Assembly (NCBI RefSeq): GCF_001280425.1
Contig: NZ_LIUF01000002.1
Coordinates: 434,001 to 498,000, forward strand
DNA from: Haloarcula rubripromontorii
Lineage (GTDB): Archaea > Halobacteriota > Halobacteria > Halobacteriales > Haloarculaceae
Direction of reading: 5' to 3'
Length of the DNA: 64,000 nucleotides
The position numbers were made by a program, and so were the translations under genes. Positions 40,907 through 49,417 of the stretch are shown in pieces (positions within the stretch are counted from its first letter, which is position 1; each line of letters begins with the position of its first letter). The notes below the pieces were generated by a model. It was not told the origin of the DNA. It did no database searches and was given only the letters and a program-made list of their open reading frames with translations.

Positions 40907-43900
40907 ATGAGTGACGGCACCCAGGGCACGCTGGGGGACTTCGGGGAGGACGCGGGCACAGACGACCGCCCGGTCGCCGACGAAGCGGCGGCCATCGCAG
41001 GCAACGGTGGAAGCGACGGCGGGACGAGCGTCGTCGATCTCGACGAGCGTCAGTTCCCGCCGGTCGAGGAGACCATCGAGTTCGTTGTCACGCAGGTCGA
41101 CTACACCATCGAGGGCCAGGGCGACGACGAGTTCCCGGTCGTCCACGCCTTCGGGCGCACCGACGACAACGAACCGGTTCACGCTCGTGTCTTCGATTTC
41201 AAGCCGTACTTCTACGCGCCGACCGACAGCGTCACCGAAGACGAACTCCGCCAGTACGACAGCATCACCGGCTGGGAAGAAGCCGACGCGGACGGCGAGC
41301 CATACGAATCGATTCGGGGCGAGTGCCTGACGAAGATATTCGGCCAGACACCACGCGATGTGGGCCAGATACGTGACGACTTCGACCACTACGAGGCGGA
41401 CATCCTCTTTCCGAACCGCCTGCTCATCGACAAGGACATCACTAGCGGCGTGCGTGTCCCCGCCCGGGAACTCGACGACGGGAGCCTGAAGGTCCACCAC
41501 GAGGAGATTCAGCCGGTCGAGGCCCACGCCGACCCGCGGGTCAACACCTTCGATATCGAGGTCGACGACAGGCAGGGGTTCCCCGAAGACGGCGAGGAGC
41601 CGATCATCTGTCTCACCTCCCACGACTCCTACCGCGACGAGTACGTCGTCTGGCTGTACGAGTCCCCCGACGGTATCAACGGTCCTGAGGCGCTGGCCGG
41701 CTACGACCCGATCCGGGAGGACTTCGAGGCCGACGTGCGCGTCTTCGACGAAGAGGAGGCCATGCTGGAGGCCTTTGTGGATTACATCGTCGACACCGAT
41801 CCGGACGTACTCACCGGGTGGAACTTCGACGACTTCGACGCGCCGTACTTCCTTGACCGTCTGGAAGAACTCCAGAGTTACAACCACGACTTCGACCTCC
41901 AGATCGACCGCCTCTCGCGGGTCGACGAGGTCTGGCGCTCGGGCTGGGGCGGCCCCGATATCAAGGGCCGGGTCGTCTTCGACCTCCTCTATGCCTACAA
42001 GCGCACGCAGTTTACCGAACTCGAATCCTACCGGCTCGACGCCGTCGGCGAGCAGGAACTCGGCGTCGGCAAGGAGCGCTACACCGGCGACATCGGCGAC
42101 CTCTGGGAGCAGGACCCTGAGCAGTTGCTGGAGTACAACCTCCGGGACGTGGAGCTGTGTGTCGAACTCGACCGCGAGCAGGACATCATCGACTTCTGGG
42201 ACGAGGTTCGAACCTTCGTCGGCTGCAAGCTTGAGGATGCGACGACGCCCGGCGACGCCGTCGACATGTACGTCCTGCACAAACTCCACGGCGAGTTCGC
42301 GCTCCCCTCGAAGGGCCAACAGGAGAGCGAGGACTACGAGGGCGGCGCGGTCTTCGACCCTATCACCGGCGTCCGCGAGAACGTGACGGTGCTTGACCTG
42401 AAGTCGCTGTACCCGATGTGCATGGTGACGACCAACGCCAGCCCGGAGACGAAAGTCGACCCCGAGCAGTACGACGGCGACACCTACCGCGCGCCCAACG
42501 GCACCCACTTCCGGAAGGAACCAGACGGCGTCATCCGGGAGATGGTCGACGAACTCCTGTCAGAACGTGAAGAAAAGAAGGCCGAGCGGAACAGTTACGA
42601 CCCCGATAACCCGGAGTACGAGCGCTTTGACAGGCAGCAAGCGGCTGTCAAGGTAATCATGAACTGCTTCACACCGGACACGGATGTGCTGACGCCCGAG
42701 GGGGTCCGCAACATTCGTGACCTCGAAATCGGCGACGAGGTGTATTCGTTGGACCCCGTGACGGAGGAGATGGAGGTCAAGCCTGTCGTCGAGACACAGT
42801 CCTACCCGGACTACCGCGGCGAACTGGTCGACATCGAGACGAGCAAGATGGACTTCCGAATCACACCGAATCACCGGATGCTCGTCCGAAAGAACGAGAC
42901 GAATGGTATCACTGAGGACGAGTACCAATTCGTGGAAGCCGGCGACCTCGACGACGCGACGAACTACGAACTCCCGCACGATTGGGACGGCCCCAATGGC
43001 GACACAATGCAGACCGTCGACCTGACTGAGTTTGTCGACGACTACGAAGTGTGGATACGGCCGTCGGTCCACGGCCATACGTTCGCGGCCGAAATCGGCC
43101 ACTATCCGGACACAGTGCTGAAAAACGATATCGGCGAAGAAGGGTACGTCTTCGCTCCCGAGGAGTTTGAAGCTAACCGTGAGTACATCGAGTCGGTCGC
43201 TGAACGGACGTACATCCACGCCGAATCGGGCCGCAAGTGGATTCCCCGGACCTTCGACGGCGACGACTTCCTCGAACTGCTCGCGTGGTACATCACTGAG
43301 GGGAACGTCTACACCTCCGAGACGAAGCAGTTCGCCGAGAAGACGCGCGGCGCATCGACCACGGTCAAAATCGCCCAGGAAGCCATCGCCGACGGCGGGC
43401 AGTCCGACCACGCGGCAATCGGAGATCTACTTGACCGATTGGGGTTCGACTACTACGTCGACGACCAGAGCTACCAGTTTACCTCGGAACTTCTGGGCGA
43501 CCTGCTCCGCGACATTTGCGGTGGAGACAGCTTTGAGAAACAGGTCCCCGAGTTCGTCTTCGACCTGAGTCAGCGTCAGAAACGGCGGTTCCTCGAGACG
43601 CTCATCGCTGGTGACGGCGACCGCCAAAAGAACTCCTGGCGGTACACGACCTCCAGCGACCGACTCCGCGACGACGTGCTTCGGCTCTGTGCACATCTCG
43701 GTCTCACCGCGAACTACAACCGAAACAGCGGCTCGTGGCGAATATACGTCACCGAAGACAGCAAGAACACGCTCCGGATGCACCGCAGCGGGTCACAGAG
43801 TACGGCCGAGGACGGTGTTTACTGCGTCACCGTCGAAGACAATCACACGCTCATGGCCGGCCGCAACGGGAAATTCCAGTTCGTCGGTCAGTCGCTCTAC

Positions 43901-44941
43901 GGCGTTCTGGGGTGGGACCGCTTCCGCCTCTACGACAAGGAGATGGGGGCGGCGGTCACTGCCACCGGGCGCGAGGTCATCGACTACACCGACGAAGTCG
44001 TCGCAAACGAAGGGTACGAGGTCGTATACGGGGACACCGACTCCGTCATGCTCCAGCTTGGCGACGTGGGCCCCGACGACGTCGAGGGCGATGTTGAAAT
44101 CACCGACGAGATGCGCGAGAAGCACCCCGAGATGGGCGACGACGAACTCGAACTTATCGCCACGACCATCCAGAAGGGGTTCGAGCTGGAGGAGACGATC
44201 AACGACTCCTACGACGAGTTCGCGATGGAGGAGCTAAACGCACAGTTCCACCGTTTCGAAATCGAGTTCGAGAAGCTCTACCGCCGATTCTTCCAGGCGG
44301 GCAAGAAGAAGCGCTACGCGGGCAACATCGTCTGGAAGGAGGGCAAGCACGTCGACGACATCGACATCACCGGCTTCGAGTACCAGCGGTCGGACATCGC
44401 GCCGATCACGAAGCGGGTCCAGAAGGAGGTCATCGACCGCATCGTCCGCGGGGAGGACGCCGAGTCGATCAAGCAGTACGTCAGCGACGTTATCGAGGAC
44501 TATCAGGACGGCAACGTCAACTATGACGACGTGGGCATTCCCGGCGGCATCGGGAAGAAACTCGACAACTACGACACCGACACCGCACAGGTCCGGGGCG
44601 CGAAGTACGCCAACCTCCTGCTGGGGACGAACTTCCAGAGCGGGTCGAAACCGAAGCGGCTGTATCTGGACAGAGTGCATTCCGATTTCTTCCAGCGCAT
44701 CGAGGACGAGGAGGGATTGGACCCTCAGCGGGACCCGCTGTACGGCGAGTTCCGCCGGGACCCCGACGTAATCTGTTTCGAGTACGCCGACCAGATTCCC
44801 GAGGAGTTCGAAATCGACTGGGACAAGATGTTGGATAAGACGCTGAAGGGCCCGATTGCCCGCATTCTGGAGGCGATGGATATCTCCTGGGAGGAGGTCA
44901 AGTCCGGGCAGGAACAGACTGGACTCGGGAGCTTCATGTAA
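40907..44941 (+). CDS. polB: Family B replicative DNA polymerase containing an intein
   Basis: The 1344-residue precursor is a replicative family B polymerase carrying one intein. Exonuclease motifs are VNTFDIEV (Exo I), NFDDFDAPYF (Exo II) and YNLRDVELC (Exo III). Polymerase motif A is DLKSLYPMCM, motif C is YGDTDSV. Motif B (KxxxNSxYG) is split: KVIMN lies before and SLYG after a 409-residue intein (residues 587-995). The spliced protein would have about 935 residues, normal for haloarchaeal PolB. A disordered acidic N-terminal segment of about 50 residues precedes the PolB core. It replicates the chromosome together with PolD and PCNA. The start is supported by a TATA box at -33 to -27. 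Confidence 0.96.
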   Translation: MSDGTQGTLGDFGEDAGTDDRPVADEAAAIAGNGGSDGGTSVVDLDERQFPPVEETIEFVVTQVDYTIEGQGDDEFPVVHAFGRTDDNEPVHARVFDFKPYFYAPTDSVTEDELRQYDSITGWEEADADGEPYESIRGECLTKIFGQTPRDVGQIRDDFDHYEADILFPNRLLIDKDITSGVRVPARELDDGSLKVHHEEIQPVEAHADPRVNTFDIEVDDRQGFPEDGEEPIICLTSHDSYRDEYVVWLYESPDGINGPEALAGYDPIREDFEADVRVFDEEEAMLEAFVDYIVDTDPDVLTGWNFDDFDAPYFLDRLEELQSYNHDFDLQIDRLSRVDEVWRSGWGGPDIKGRVVFDLLYAYKRTQFTELESYRLDAVGEQELGVGKERYTGDIGDLWEQDPEQLLEYNLRDVELCVELDREQDIIDFWDEVRTFVGCKLEDATTPGDAVDMYVLHKLHGEFALPSKGQQESEDYEGGAVFDPITGVRENVTVLDLKSLYPMCMVTTNASPETKVDPEQYDGDTYRAPNGTHFRKEPDGVIREMVDELLSEREEKKAERNSYDPDNPEYERFDRQQAAVKVIMNCFTPDTDVLTPEGVRNIRDLEIGDEVYSLDPVTEEMEVKPVVETQSYPDYRGELVDIETSKMDFRITPNHRMLVRKNETNGITEDEYQFVEAGDLDDATNYELPHDWDGPNGDTMQTVDLTEFVDDYEVWIRPSVHGHTFAAEIGHYPDTVLKNDIGEEGYVFAPEEFEANREYIESVAERTYIHAESGRKWIPRTFDGDDFLELLAWYITEGNVYTSETKQFAEKTRGASTTVKIAQEAIADGGQSDHAAIGDLLDRLGFDYYVDDQSYQFTSELLGDLLRDICGGDSFEKQVPEFVFDLSQRQKRRFLETLIAGDGDRQKNSWRYTTSSDRLRDDVLRLCAHLGLTANYNRNSGSWRIYVTEDSKNTLRMHRSGSQSTAEDGVYCVTVEDNHTLMAGRNGKFQFVGQSLYGVLGWDRFRLYDKEMGAAVTATGREVIDYTDEVVANEGYEVVYGDTDSVMLQLGDVGPDDVEGDVEITDEMREKHPEMGDDELELIATTIQKGFELEETINDSYDEFAMEELNAQFHRFEIEFEKLYRRFFQAGKKKRYAGNIVWKEGKHVDDIDITGFEYQRSDIAPITKRVQKEVIDRIVRGEDAESIKQYVSDVIEDYQDGNVNYDDVGIPGGIGKKLDNYDTDTAQVRGAKYANLLLGTNFQSGSKPKRLYLDRVHSDFFQRIEDEEGLDPQRDPLYGEFRRDPDVICFEYADQIPEEFEIDWDKMLDKTLKGPIARILEAMDISWEEVKSGQEQTGLGSFM
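42665..43891 (+). other. Intein in PolB motif B, LAGLIDADG homing type, C-terminal Gln
   Basis: The 409-residue intein starts at Cys1 (CFTPDTDVLTPEG) and ends FVGQ before the extein Ser of SLYG. Block B is RITPNHRML with the conserved T-x-x-H. Block F is YCVTVEDNHTLMAGRNG. Two LAGLIDADG motifs are visible, LAWYITEGN (block C) and LIAGDGDR (block E), each with an acidic residue, so the endonuclease may be active. The penultimate residue is Gly, not His, and the last is Gln, not Asn; C-terminal Gln is known from some archaeal polymerase inteins. Insertion inside the catalytic motif means splicing is needed for polymerase activity. Confidence 0.93.
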
Positions 44942-44970
44942 CCCACAGAAAGCAGGGGCTTACTGCTGCA

Positions 44971-44985
44971 AGAAATATTATTTCT
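44971..44985 (+). promoter_or_regulatory. Palindrome at the suf promoter
   Basis: AGAAATATTATTTCT is a perfect inverted repeat (AGAAAT, three central bases, ATTTCT) directly abutting a TATA-like TCTATATA at 44983-44990. Its position suits an operator that blocks or recruits the transcription machinery for the suf genes. Regulator unknown. Confidence 0.4.
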
Positions 44986-45001
44986 ATATACAGAAGTTGA
45001 G

Positions 45002-45032
45002 TTCGCAGCAATGCGAAAGCTTCATGGGTGAA
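45002..45032 (+). promoter_or_regulatory. Two tandem hairpins in the predicted suf leader
   Basis: TTCGCA-GCAA-TGCGAA (45002-45017) is a 6-bp hairpin with a GNRA-type tetraloop, and TTCA-TGGG-TGAA (45021-45032) is a second small hairpin. They lie between the probable transcription start near 45010-45015 and the ATG at 45067. The first may partly overlap the start site, so whether both are transcribed is uncertain. Confidence 0.35.
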
Positions 45033-45066
45033 ACGTACCTTCTTTCGGTTGACCTAAGAGATACCT

Positions 45067-45996
45067 ATGGCGAAACTCGAAATCAACAATCTCCACGCAG
45101 AAGTCGCAGAAGAGGACGGTGAGACGATTCTCCGCGGTGTCGACCTCGAAGTCGAGTCCGGTGAGATCCACGCGCTGATGGGTCCTAACGGCTCAGGCAA
45201 GTCCACAACGGCGAAGATCATTGCCGGTCACCCCGCCTATGAGGTAACCGACGGCGAAGTACTCATCCACCTCGAAGAGGACGAGTTCGGGGACGAGGAA
45301 ATCCCGGAAGACCTCCGCACCTGGGACCTGCTCGACCTCGAACCGAACGAGCGCGCCGCGCTCGGCATCTTCCTCGGCTTCCAGTACCCGGCCGAAATCG
45401 AGGGCGTCACGATGGTGAACTTCCTCCGCACGGCCCTCAACGCCAAGCTCGAAGAGCGCGAAGAGCTGTTCGAAGACGACGACGAAGAAGAAGCCGAATC
45501 CGAGGGCGGCGACACCAACGAGGACGCTGCCGGCTACGACACCTCCCCGATGGAGGGTAACGTCGAAGAAGGCGAAATCGGCGTCGCCGAGTTCCAGGAG
45601 ATCCTTCAGGAGAAGATGGAGCAGCTGGACATGGACGAGAAGTTCGCCTCCCGGTATCTCAACGCTGGCTTCTCGGGCGGCGAGAAGAAGCAGAACGAAG
45701 TCCTCCAGGCCGCGATCCTCGAGCCCTCGATCGCCGTGCTCGACGAGATCGACTCCGGGCTGGACATCGACCGACTGCAGGACGTCTCCAACGGCATCAA
45801 CGCGCTCCGTGACGAGCAGGGCGCGGGCATCCTCCAGATTACCCACTACCAGCGCATCCTCGACTACGTCGAACCCGACCACGTCCACGTGATGCTCGAC
45901 GGCCAGATCGCCACCTCCGGTGGCGCTGAACTCGCCGAAAAGCTCGAAGACGAGGGGTACGACTGGGTCCGAGAGGAAGCCTACGAGGCCGCGTAA
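45067..45996 (+). CDS. sufC: Fe-S assembly ATPase SufC
   Basis: The 309-residue ABC-type ATPase has Walker A GPNGSGKSTT near residue 39, the Q-loop GFQYP near 108, the signature FSGGEKKQNEV and Walker B IAVLDEIDSGLDID. It drives conformational changes in the SufB-SufD scaffold during Fe-S cluster assembly in the cytoplasm. Compared with bacterial SufC of about 250 residues it has a highly acidic insertion between about residues 137 and 175 (EDDDEEEAESEGGDTNEDAA and neighbouring residues), a halophilic elaboration. The gene starts the sufC-sufB-sufD operon; sufB begins 36 bases after its stop. Confidence 0.96.
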   Translation: MAKLEINNLHAEVAEEDGETILRGVDLEVESGEIHALMGPNGSGKSTTAKIIAGHPAYEVTDGEVLIHLEEDEFGDEEIPEDLRTWDLLDLEPNERAALGIFLGFQYPAEIEGVTMVNFLRTALNAKLEEREELFEDDDEEEAESEGGDTNEDAAGYDTSPMEGNVEEGEIGVAEFQEILQEKMEQLDMDEKFASRYLNAGFSGGEKKQNEVLQAAILEPSIAVLDEIDSGLDIDRLQDVSNGINALRDEQGAGILQITHYQRILDYVEPDHVHVMLDGQIATSGGAELAEKLEDEGYDWVREEAYEAA

Positions 45997-46032
45997 CGCC
46001 CTTCCGTACACAGCGATAACACTACACACACT

Positions 46033-47463
46033 ATGAGTTCAGATCAAGACCACCTCAAAGAGACCGACACCGAGAAGCGCTTCGAGTTCAAGAAAGAGGA
46101 GAAGTCCGCCTTCGAAGCCGAGAAGGGCCTCACGGAGGAGACCATCCGGGTCATCTCCGAAGACAAGGACGAGCCCGAATGGATGCTCGAGCGCCGTCTG
46201 CGCGCGCTGGAGCAGTACAAGGAGATGCCGATGCCGGACGGCTGGCCGGGCGCACCCGACCTCTCCGAGGTCGACGTGGACGAGATCGTCCCGTACATCC
46301 GTCCCGACATCGAGACACGCGGCGGGGTCGACGACTGGAACGACCTCCCCGAGGAGATTCAGGACACCTTCGACAAACTCGGCATCCCGGAAGCCGAGAA
46401 GAACGCGCTCTCGGGCGTCGGCGCGCAGTACGAGTCCGAGATCGTCTACCAGAACATGCAGGAACGCTGGGAGGAGAAGGGTGTCATCTTCTGTGACATG
46501 GACAAGGCCGTTCAGGAACACGAAGACATCCTCAAAGAGTACTTCATGACCAAGGCCGTGCCGCCGAGCGACAACAAGTTCGCGGCGCTGCACGGCGCTA
46601 TCTGGTCCGGCGGGTCGTTCGTCTACGTCCCCGAGGACACGACGGTCGACATGCCGGTCCAGGCGTACTTCCGCATGAACTCCGACGGGATGGGCCAGTT
46701 CGAGCACACGCTCATCATTGCCGAGGAGAACTCCGAGGTCCACTACATCGAGGGCTGTTCCGCCCCGAAGTACTCCGAGTTCAACCTCCACTCCGGCGGC
46801 GTCGAAGTGTTCGTCAAGGAGAACGCACACGTCCAGTACTCGACCGTCCAGAACTGGTCGAAGAACACGTACAACCTCAACACCAAGCGCGCAATCTGCG
46901 AGGCCGACGGCACGATGGAGTGGGTCTCGGGCAGCATGGGCTCGAAGGCCACGATGCTGTACCCCTCCACCGTTCTCAAAGGTCCCGGCGCGACAGACAA
47001 CCACATCACCATCGCCTTCGCCGGCGAGGGCCAGGACATCGACACGGGCGCGAAGGTCTACCACAACGCCCCCGAGACGAAATCCACCATCGAATCGAAG
47101 TCCATCAGCAAGGACGGCGGCCGCACGAACTACCGCGGCCTCGTCCACATCGCCGACGGTGCCGAAGACTCCTCGACTTCCGTCGAGTGTGACGCGCTGA
47201 TGTTCGACAACGAATCCACGTCGGACACGATGCCGTACATGGAGATTCAGGAGTCCAAGGTCGATGTCGCCCACGAGGCGACCGTCGGCAAGATCGGCGA
47301 CGAGGACGTCTTCTATCTGCAGTCCCGCGGACTGGACGACGACGACGCCAAGCAGATGATCGTTGCCGGCTTCATCGAGCCGATCACGGAGGAACTGCCG
47401 ATTGAGTACGCCGTTGAGCTGAACCGCCTCATTGAGCTTGAGATGGAGGGGTCGCTCGGATAA
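46033..47463 (+). CDS. sufB: Fe-S cluster assembly scaffold SufB
   Basis: The 476-residue protein is SufB, the scaffold on which nascent Fe-S clusters are built with SufC and SufD. Family features are visible: WMLERRLRALEQYKEMPMP near the N-terminus, VYVPEDTTVDMPVQAYFRMN, HYIEGCSAPKYSEFNLHSGGVEVFVKENAHVQYSTVQNWSKN with the conserved Cys of EGCSAP, and the C-terminal FYLQSRGLDDDDAKQMIVAGF. Length matches archaeal SufB. It is the second gene of the operon and sufD follows two bases after its stop. Confidence 0.96.
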   Translation: MSSDQDHLKETDTEKRFEFKKEEKSAFEAEKGLTEETIRVISEDKDEPEWMLERRLRALEQYKEMPMPDGWPGAPDLSEVDVDEIVPYIRPDIETRGGVDDWNDLPEEIQDTFDKLGIPEAEKNALSGVGAQYESEIVYQNMQERWEEKGVIFCDMDKAVQEHEDILKEYFMTKAVPPSDNKFAALHGAIWSGGSFVYVPEDTTVDMPVQAYFRMNSDGMGQFEHTLIIAEENSEVHYIEGCSAPKYSEFNLHSGGVEVFVKENAHVQYSTVQNWSKNTYNLNTKRAICEADGTMEWVSGSMGSKATMLYPSTVLKGPGATDNHITIAFAGEGQDIDTGAKVYHNAPETKSTIESKSISKDGGRTNYRGLVHIADGAEDSSTSVECDALMFDNESTSDTMPYMEIQESKVDVAHEATVGKIGDEDVFYLQSRGLDDDDAKQMIVAGFIEPITEELPIEYAVELNRLIELEMEGSLG

Positions 47464-47465
47464 CC

Positions 47466-48677
47466 ATGAGTACGCAGGTACACGCCAATCTCACAGAGGC
47501 GCAGGTAGAACAGATTTCAGACGATCTCGGCGAGCCCGAGTGGCTGCTCGAGACGCGAAAGGACGCGCTCGCCGCGCTCGAGGAGCTGGAGATGCCGGAT
47601 GTCATCCGGACACCGGGTCGCACCTGGACGAACCTCGACGCGCTCGACTACGAGTCGTTGGTCGACCCGCTCGATTACGCGCAGGACAAGGACCGTATTG
47701 ACGCCGACGGCGTCGAAGTACTGTCCTGGAGCGAGGCGCTCGACGAGCACGCGGACCTCGTCGAGGAACACTTCGGCAGCGTCGTCGACCCGCAGCGGGA
47801 CTACCTCACCGCGCTGTCGACGGCCCTGTTCTCGGCCGGCACGGTCGTCTACGTCCCCGAGGGCGTCGATGCCGAAGACGTGAAGATCCGGACGACGATG
47901 AACAGCCAGTCGCTGTTCAACTACACGCTCGTTCTCGCCGAGGAGTCCTCGTCGGTGACAATTCTCGAACGTCAGGGGACCGGCGAGACGACCGACGCTG
48001 ACCAGTACTACTCCGGTATCGTCGAAGTCGTCGCCGAGGAGAACGCCTACGTCCAGTACGGCGCGCTCCAAAACCTCTCGGAAGAGACGTACAACTTCCA
48101 GGTCAAGCGCGGCCACGCCGACACATACGCCACGGTCAACTGGATCGACGGCAACATCGGCTCCCGCCTGACCAAGTCCAACGTCGAGACCCGACTGCTG
48201 GGAGACTCCTCCGAGTCACAGATTCTGGGTGCGTTCTTCGGCCACGAGGACCAGCACTTCGACATCGCGTCGCGTGTCTGGCACGAGGCCGAACACACCA
48301 CCGCCGACCTCGTCACCCGCGGCGTCCTCGACGATGACGCCCGGTCGGTGTATGAAGGTGTTCAGGATGTCGGTCGTGAGGCCTGGGACACGTCGTCCTA
48401 CCAGCGTGAGAACACGCTCATGCTCTCCGACGACTCCGAGGCCGACGCGTCGCCGAAGCTCATCATCAACAACCACGACACCGAGGCCTCCCACTCCGCG
48501 ACGGTTGGGCAGGTCGACGCGGAGGACATGTTCTACATGACCTCTCGCGGTGTCGACCCCGAGAGCGCGAAGAACATGCTCGTCGAAGGGTTCTACGTCC
48601 CCGTGCTCGAAGAGGTGCAGGTCGACGAACTCCGCGAGGACCTCGACCAGCTGATCTACGAGCGCCTGCGAGAGTAG
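47466..48677 (+). CDS. sufD: Fe-S cluster assembly protein SufD
   Basis: The 403-residue protein is the SufD-type partner, homologous to SufB in the C-terminal beta-helix and with a different N-terminal helical part. It has VVYVPEGVDAEDVKIRTTM, YVQYGALQNLSEETYNFQVKRG and the C-terminal FYMTSRGVDPESAKNMLVEGF. It lacks the EGCSAP cysteine of SufB, as expected. It forms the SufBC2D complex with the two upstream gene products. The ATG is two bases past the sufB stop, so translation is coupled. A repeat-like GC-rich region follows the stop. Confidence 0.95.
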   Translation: MSTQVHANLTEAQVEQISDDLGEPEWLLETRKDALAALEELEMPDVIRTPGRTWTNLDALDYESLVDPLDYAQDKDRIDADGVEVLSWSEALDEHADLVEEHFGSVVDPQRDYLTALSTALFSAGTVVYVPEGVDAEDVKIRTTMNSQSLFNYTLVLAEESSSVTILERQGTGETTDADQYYSGIVEVVAEENAYVQYGALQNLSEETYNFQVKRGHADTYATVNWIDGNIGSRLTKSNVETRLLGDSSESQILGAFFGHEDQHFDIASRVWHEAEHTTADLVTRGVLDDDARSVYEGVQDVGREAWDTSSYQRENTLMLSDDSEADASPKLIINNHDTEASHSATVGQVDAEDMFYMTSRGVDPESAKNMLVEGFYVPVLEEVQVDELREDLDQLIYERLRE

Positions 48678-48679
48678 CG

Positions 48680-48754
48680 AGGTCGCGCAGCGACCCCGGT
48701 TTAGCGAGCGGGGAACGCAGCGACCCGCGAGCAGCGAGACGGTTTCGCCGTCTC
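48680..48754. repeat. Hairpin-rich sequence downstream of sufD
   Basis: The region just after the sufD stop holds GGTCGC-GCA-GCGACC and a 7-bp hairpin GAGACGG-TTTCG-CCGTCTC at 48736-48754. Short phrases built from AGCGAG and GCAGCGA recur, a style of dispersed extragenic sequence I associate with haloarchaea. It could act at the 3' end of the suf message. No T-run typical of an archaeal terminator follows immediately. Confidence 0.4.
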
Positions 48755-48905
48755 TATCTCGAAAACGAGCGGGCGGACCACGCAACCAATCTTTCTGTTC
48801 AGTGGTCTCCTGAACGCGCAATCAAACCCCTCGTAACCACCGCTGTAGCCATCAGTGAACGGTCAATACACCGCGTGTCATTCTGACCGGAAAGAATATC
48901 ACTTC

Positions 48906-48917
48906 GTTCATATGAAC
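48906..48917 (+). promoter_or_regulatory. 12-bp palindrome before the membrane protein gene at 48926
   Basis: GTTCATATGAAC is a perfect palindrome ending nine bases before the ATG at 48926, close to where transcription would start. Confidence 0.35.
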
Positions 48918-48925
48918 TGTCCGTA

Positions 48926-49324
48926 ATGGTCCTCCGAAGATGGTTGCCCGAGCGTCCTCCGACGTGGACAGATGTTCTGGCCGGCCTTCTGATCCTCGTC
49001 TGGTTGCCACTCAACGTGGGAGACCTACAGACGATTTACTTGAGCTGGTTCCTGTTCGGATCCGTCGCCGGTTTGGTTTCGATGGGACCACTTGCCAATT
49101 CACTGATTGGAGAACGGACTGGAACGTGGTTCCGGAAAATCGGTGTGCTCGGCAGAGCCGCCTCCATTCTTGCTTTCGTCGCCATCGTCTGGTTCGTTCG
49201 AGGGCAAGTGGACCTACCAGGTAAAATCGTAACCAGTGCTATCGGTGGATTCCTGCTCTCAATTCTGGTTTACACCCTCTCATATATCCTGTCAGCAGGC
49301 GAAATAAGTGGATGGACGCGTTAG
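48926..49324 (+). CDS. Membrane protein of unknown function, four transmembrane helices
   Basis: The 132-residue protein has four hydrophobic helices at about residues 15-32, 36-57, 75-92 and 99-125 and short basic cytoplasmic loops, with no recognised motif. Codon usage is somewhat less GC-rich than in the suf genes. A 12-bp palindrome, GTTCATATGAAC, ends nine bases upstream of the ATG and may be an operator or part of the core promoter. It lies between suf and the convergent GH13 gene with no functional link evident. Confidence 0.7.
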   Translation: MVLRRWLPERPPTWTDVLAGLLILVWLPLNVGDLQTIYLSWFLFGSVAGLVSMGPLANSLIGERTGTWFRKIGVLGRAASILAFVAIVWFVRGQVDLPGKIVTSAIGGFLLSILVYTLSYILSAGEISGWTR

Positions 49325-49417
49325 GAAGGGGCACACTGAGTCGCTTTGTCGATTCAGTATGGTTGAAACGATAACCCGTGACGGTCACTATGGCGCTCCG
49401 GAGTGGTGCGTTGCTCC

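Noticed and set aside
40592..42508. Long open frame on the minus strand (638 codons)
   Set aside because: It lies entirely over the PolB N-terminal half and reflects GC-rich codon bias; the translation is low-complexity and matches no family.
46039..47274. Long open frame on the minus strand across sufB
   Set aside because: SufB on the plus strand is unambiguous, with family motifs throughout; the antisense frame shows no protein-like pattern.
48736..48754. Hairpin after sufD as a classical terminator
   Set aside because: No T-run follows; archaeal terminators are typically U-rich, so I list it only as a repeat-like region.
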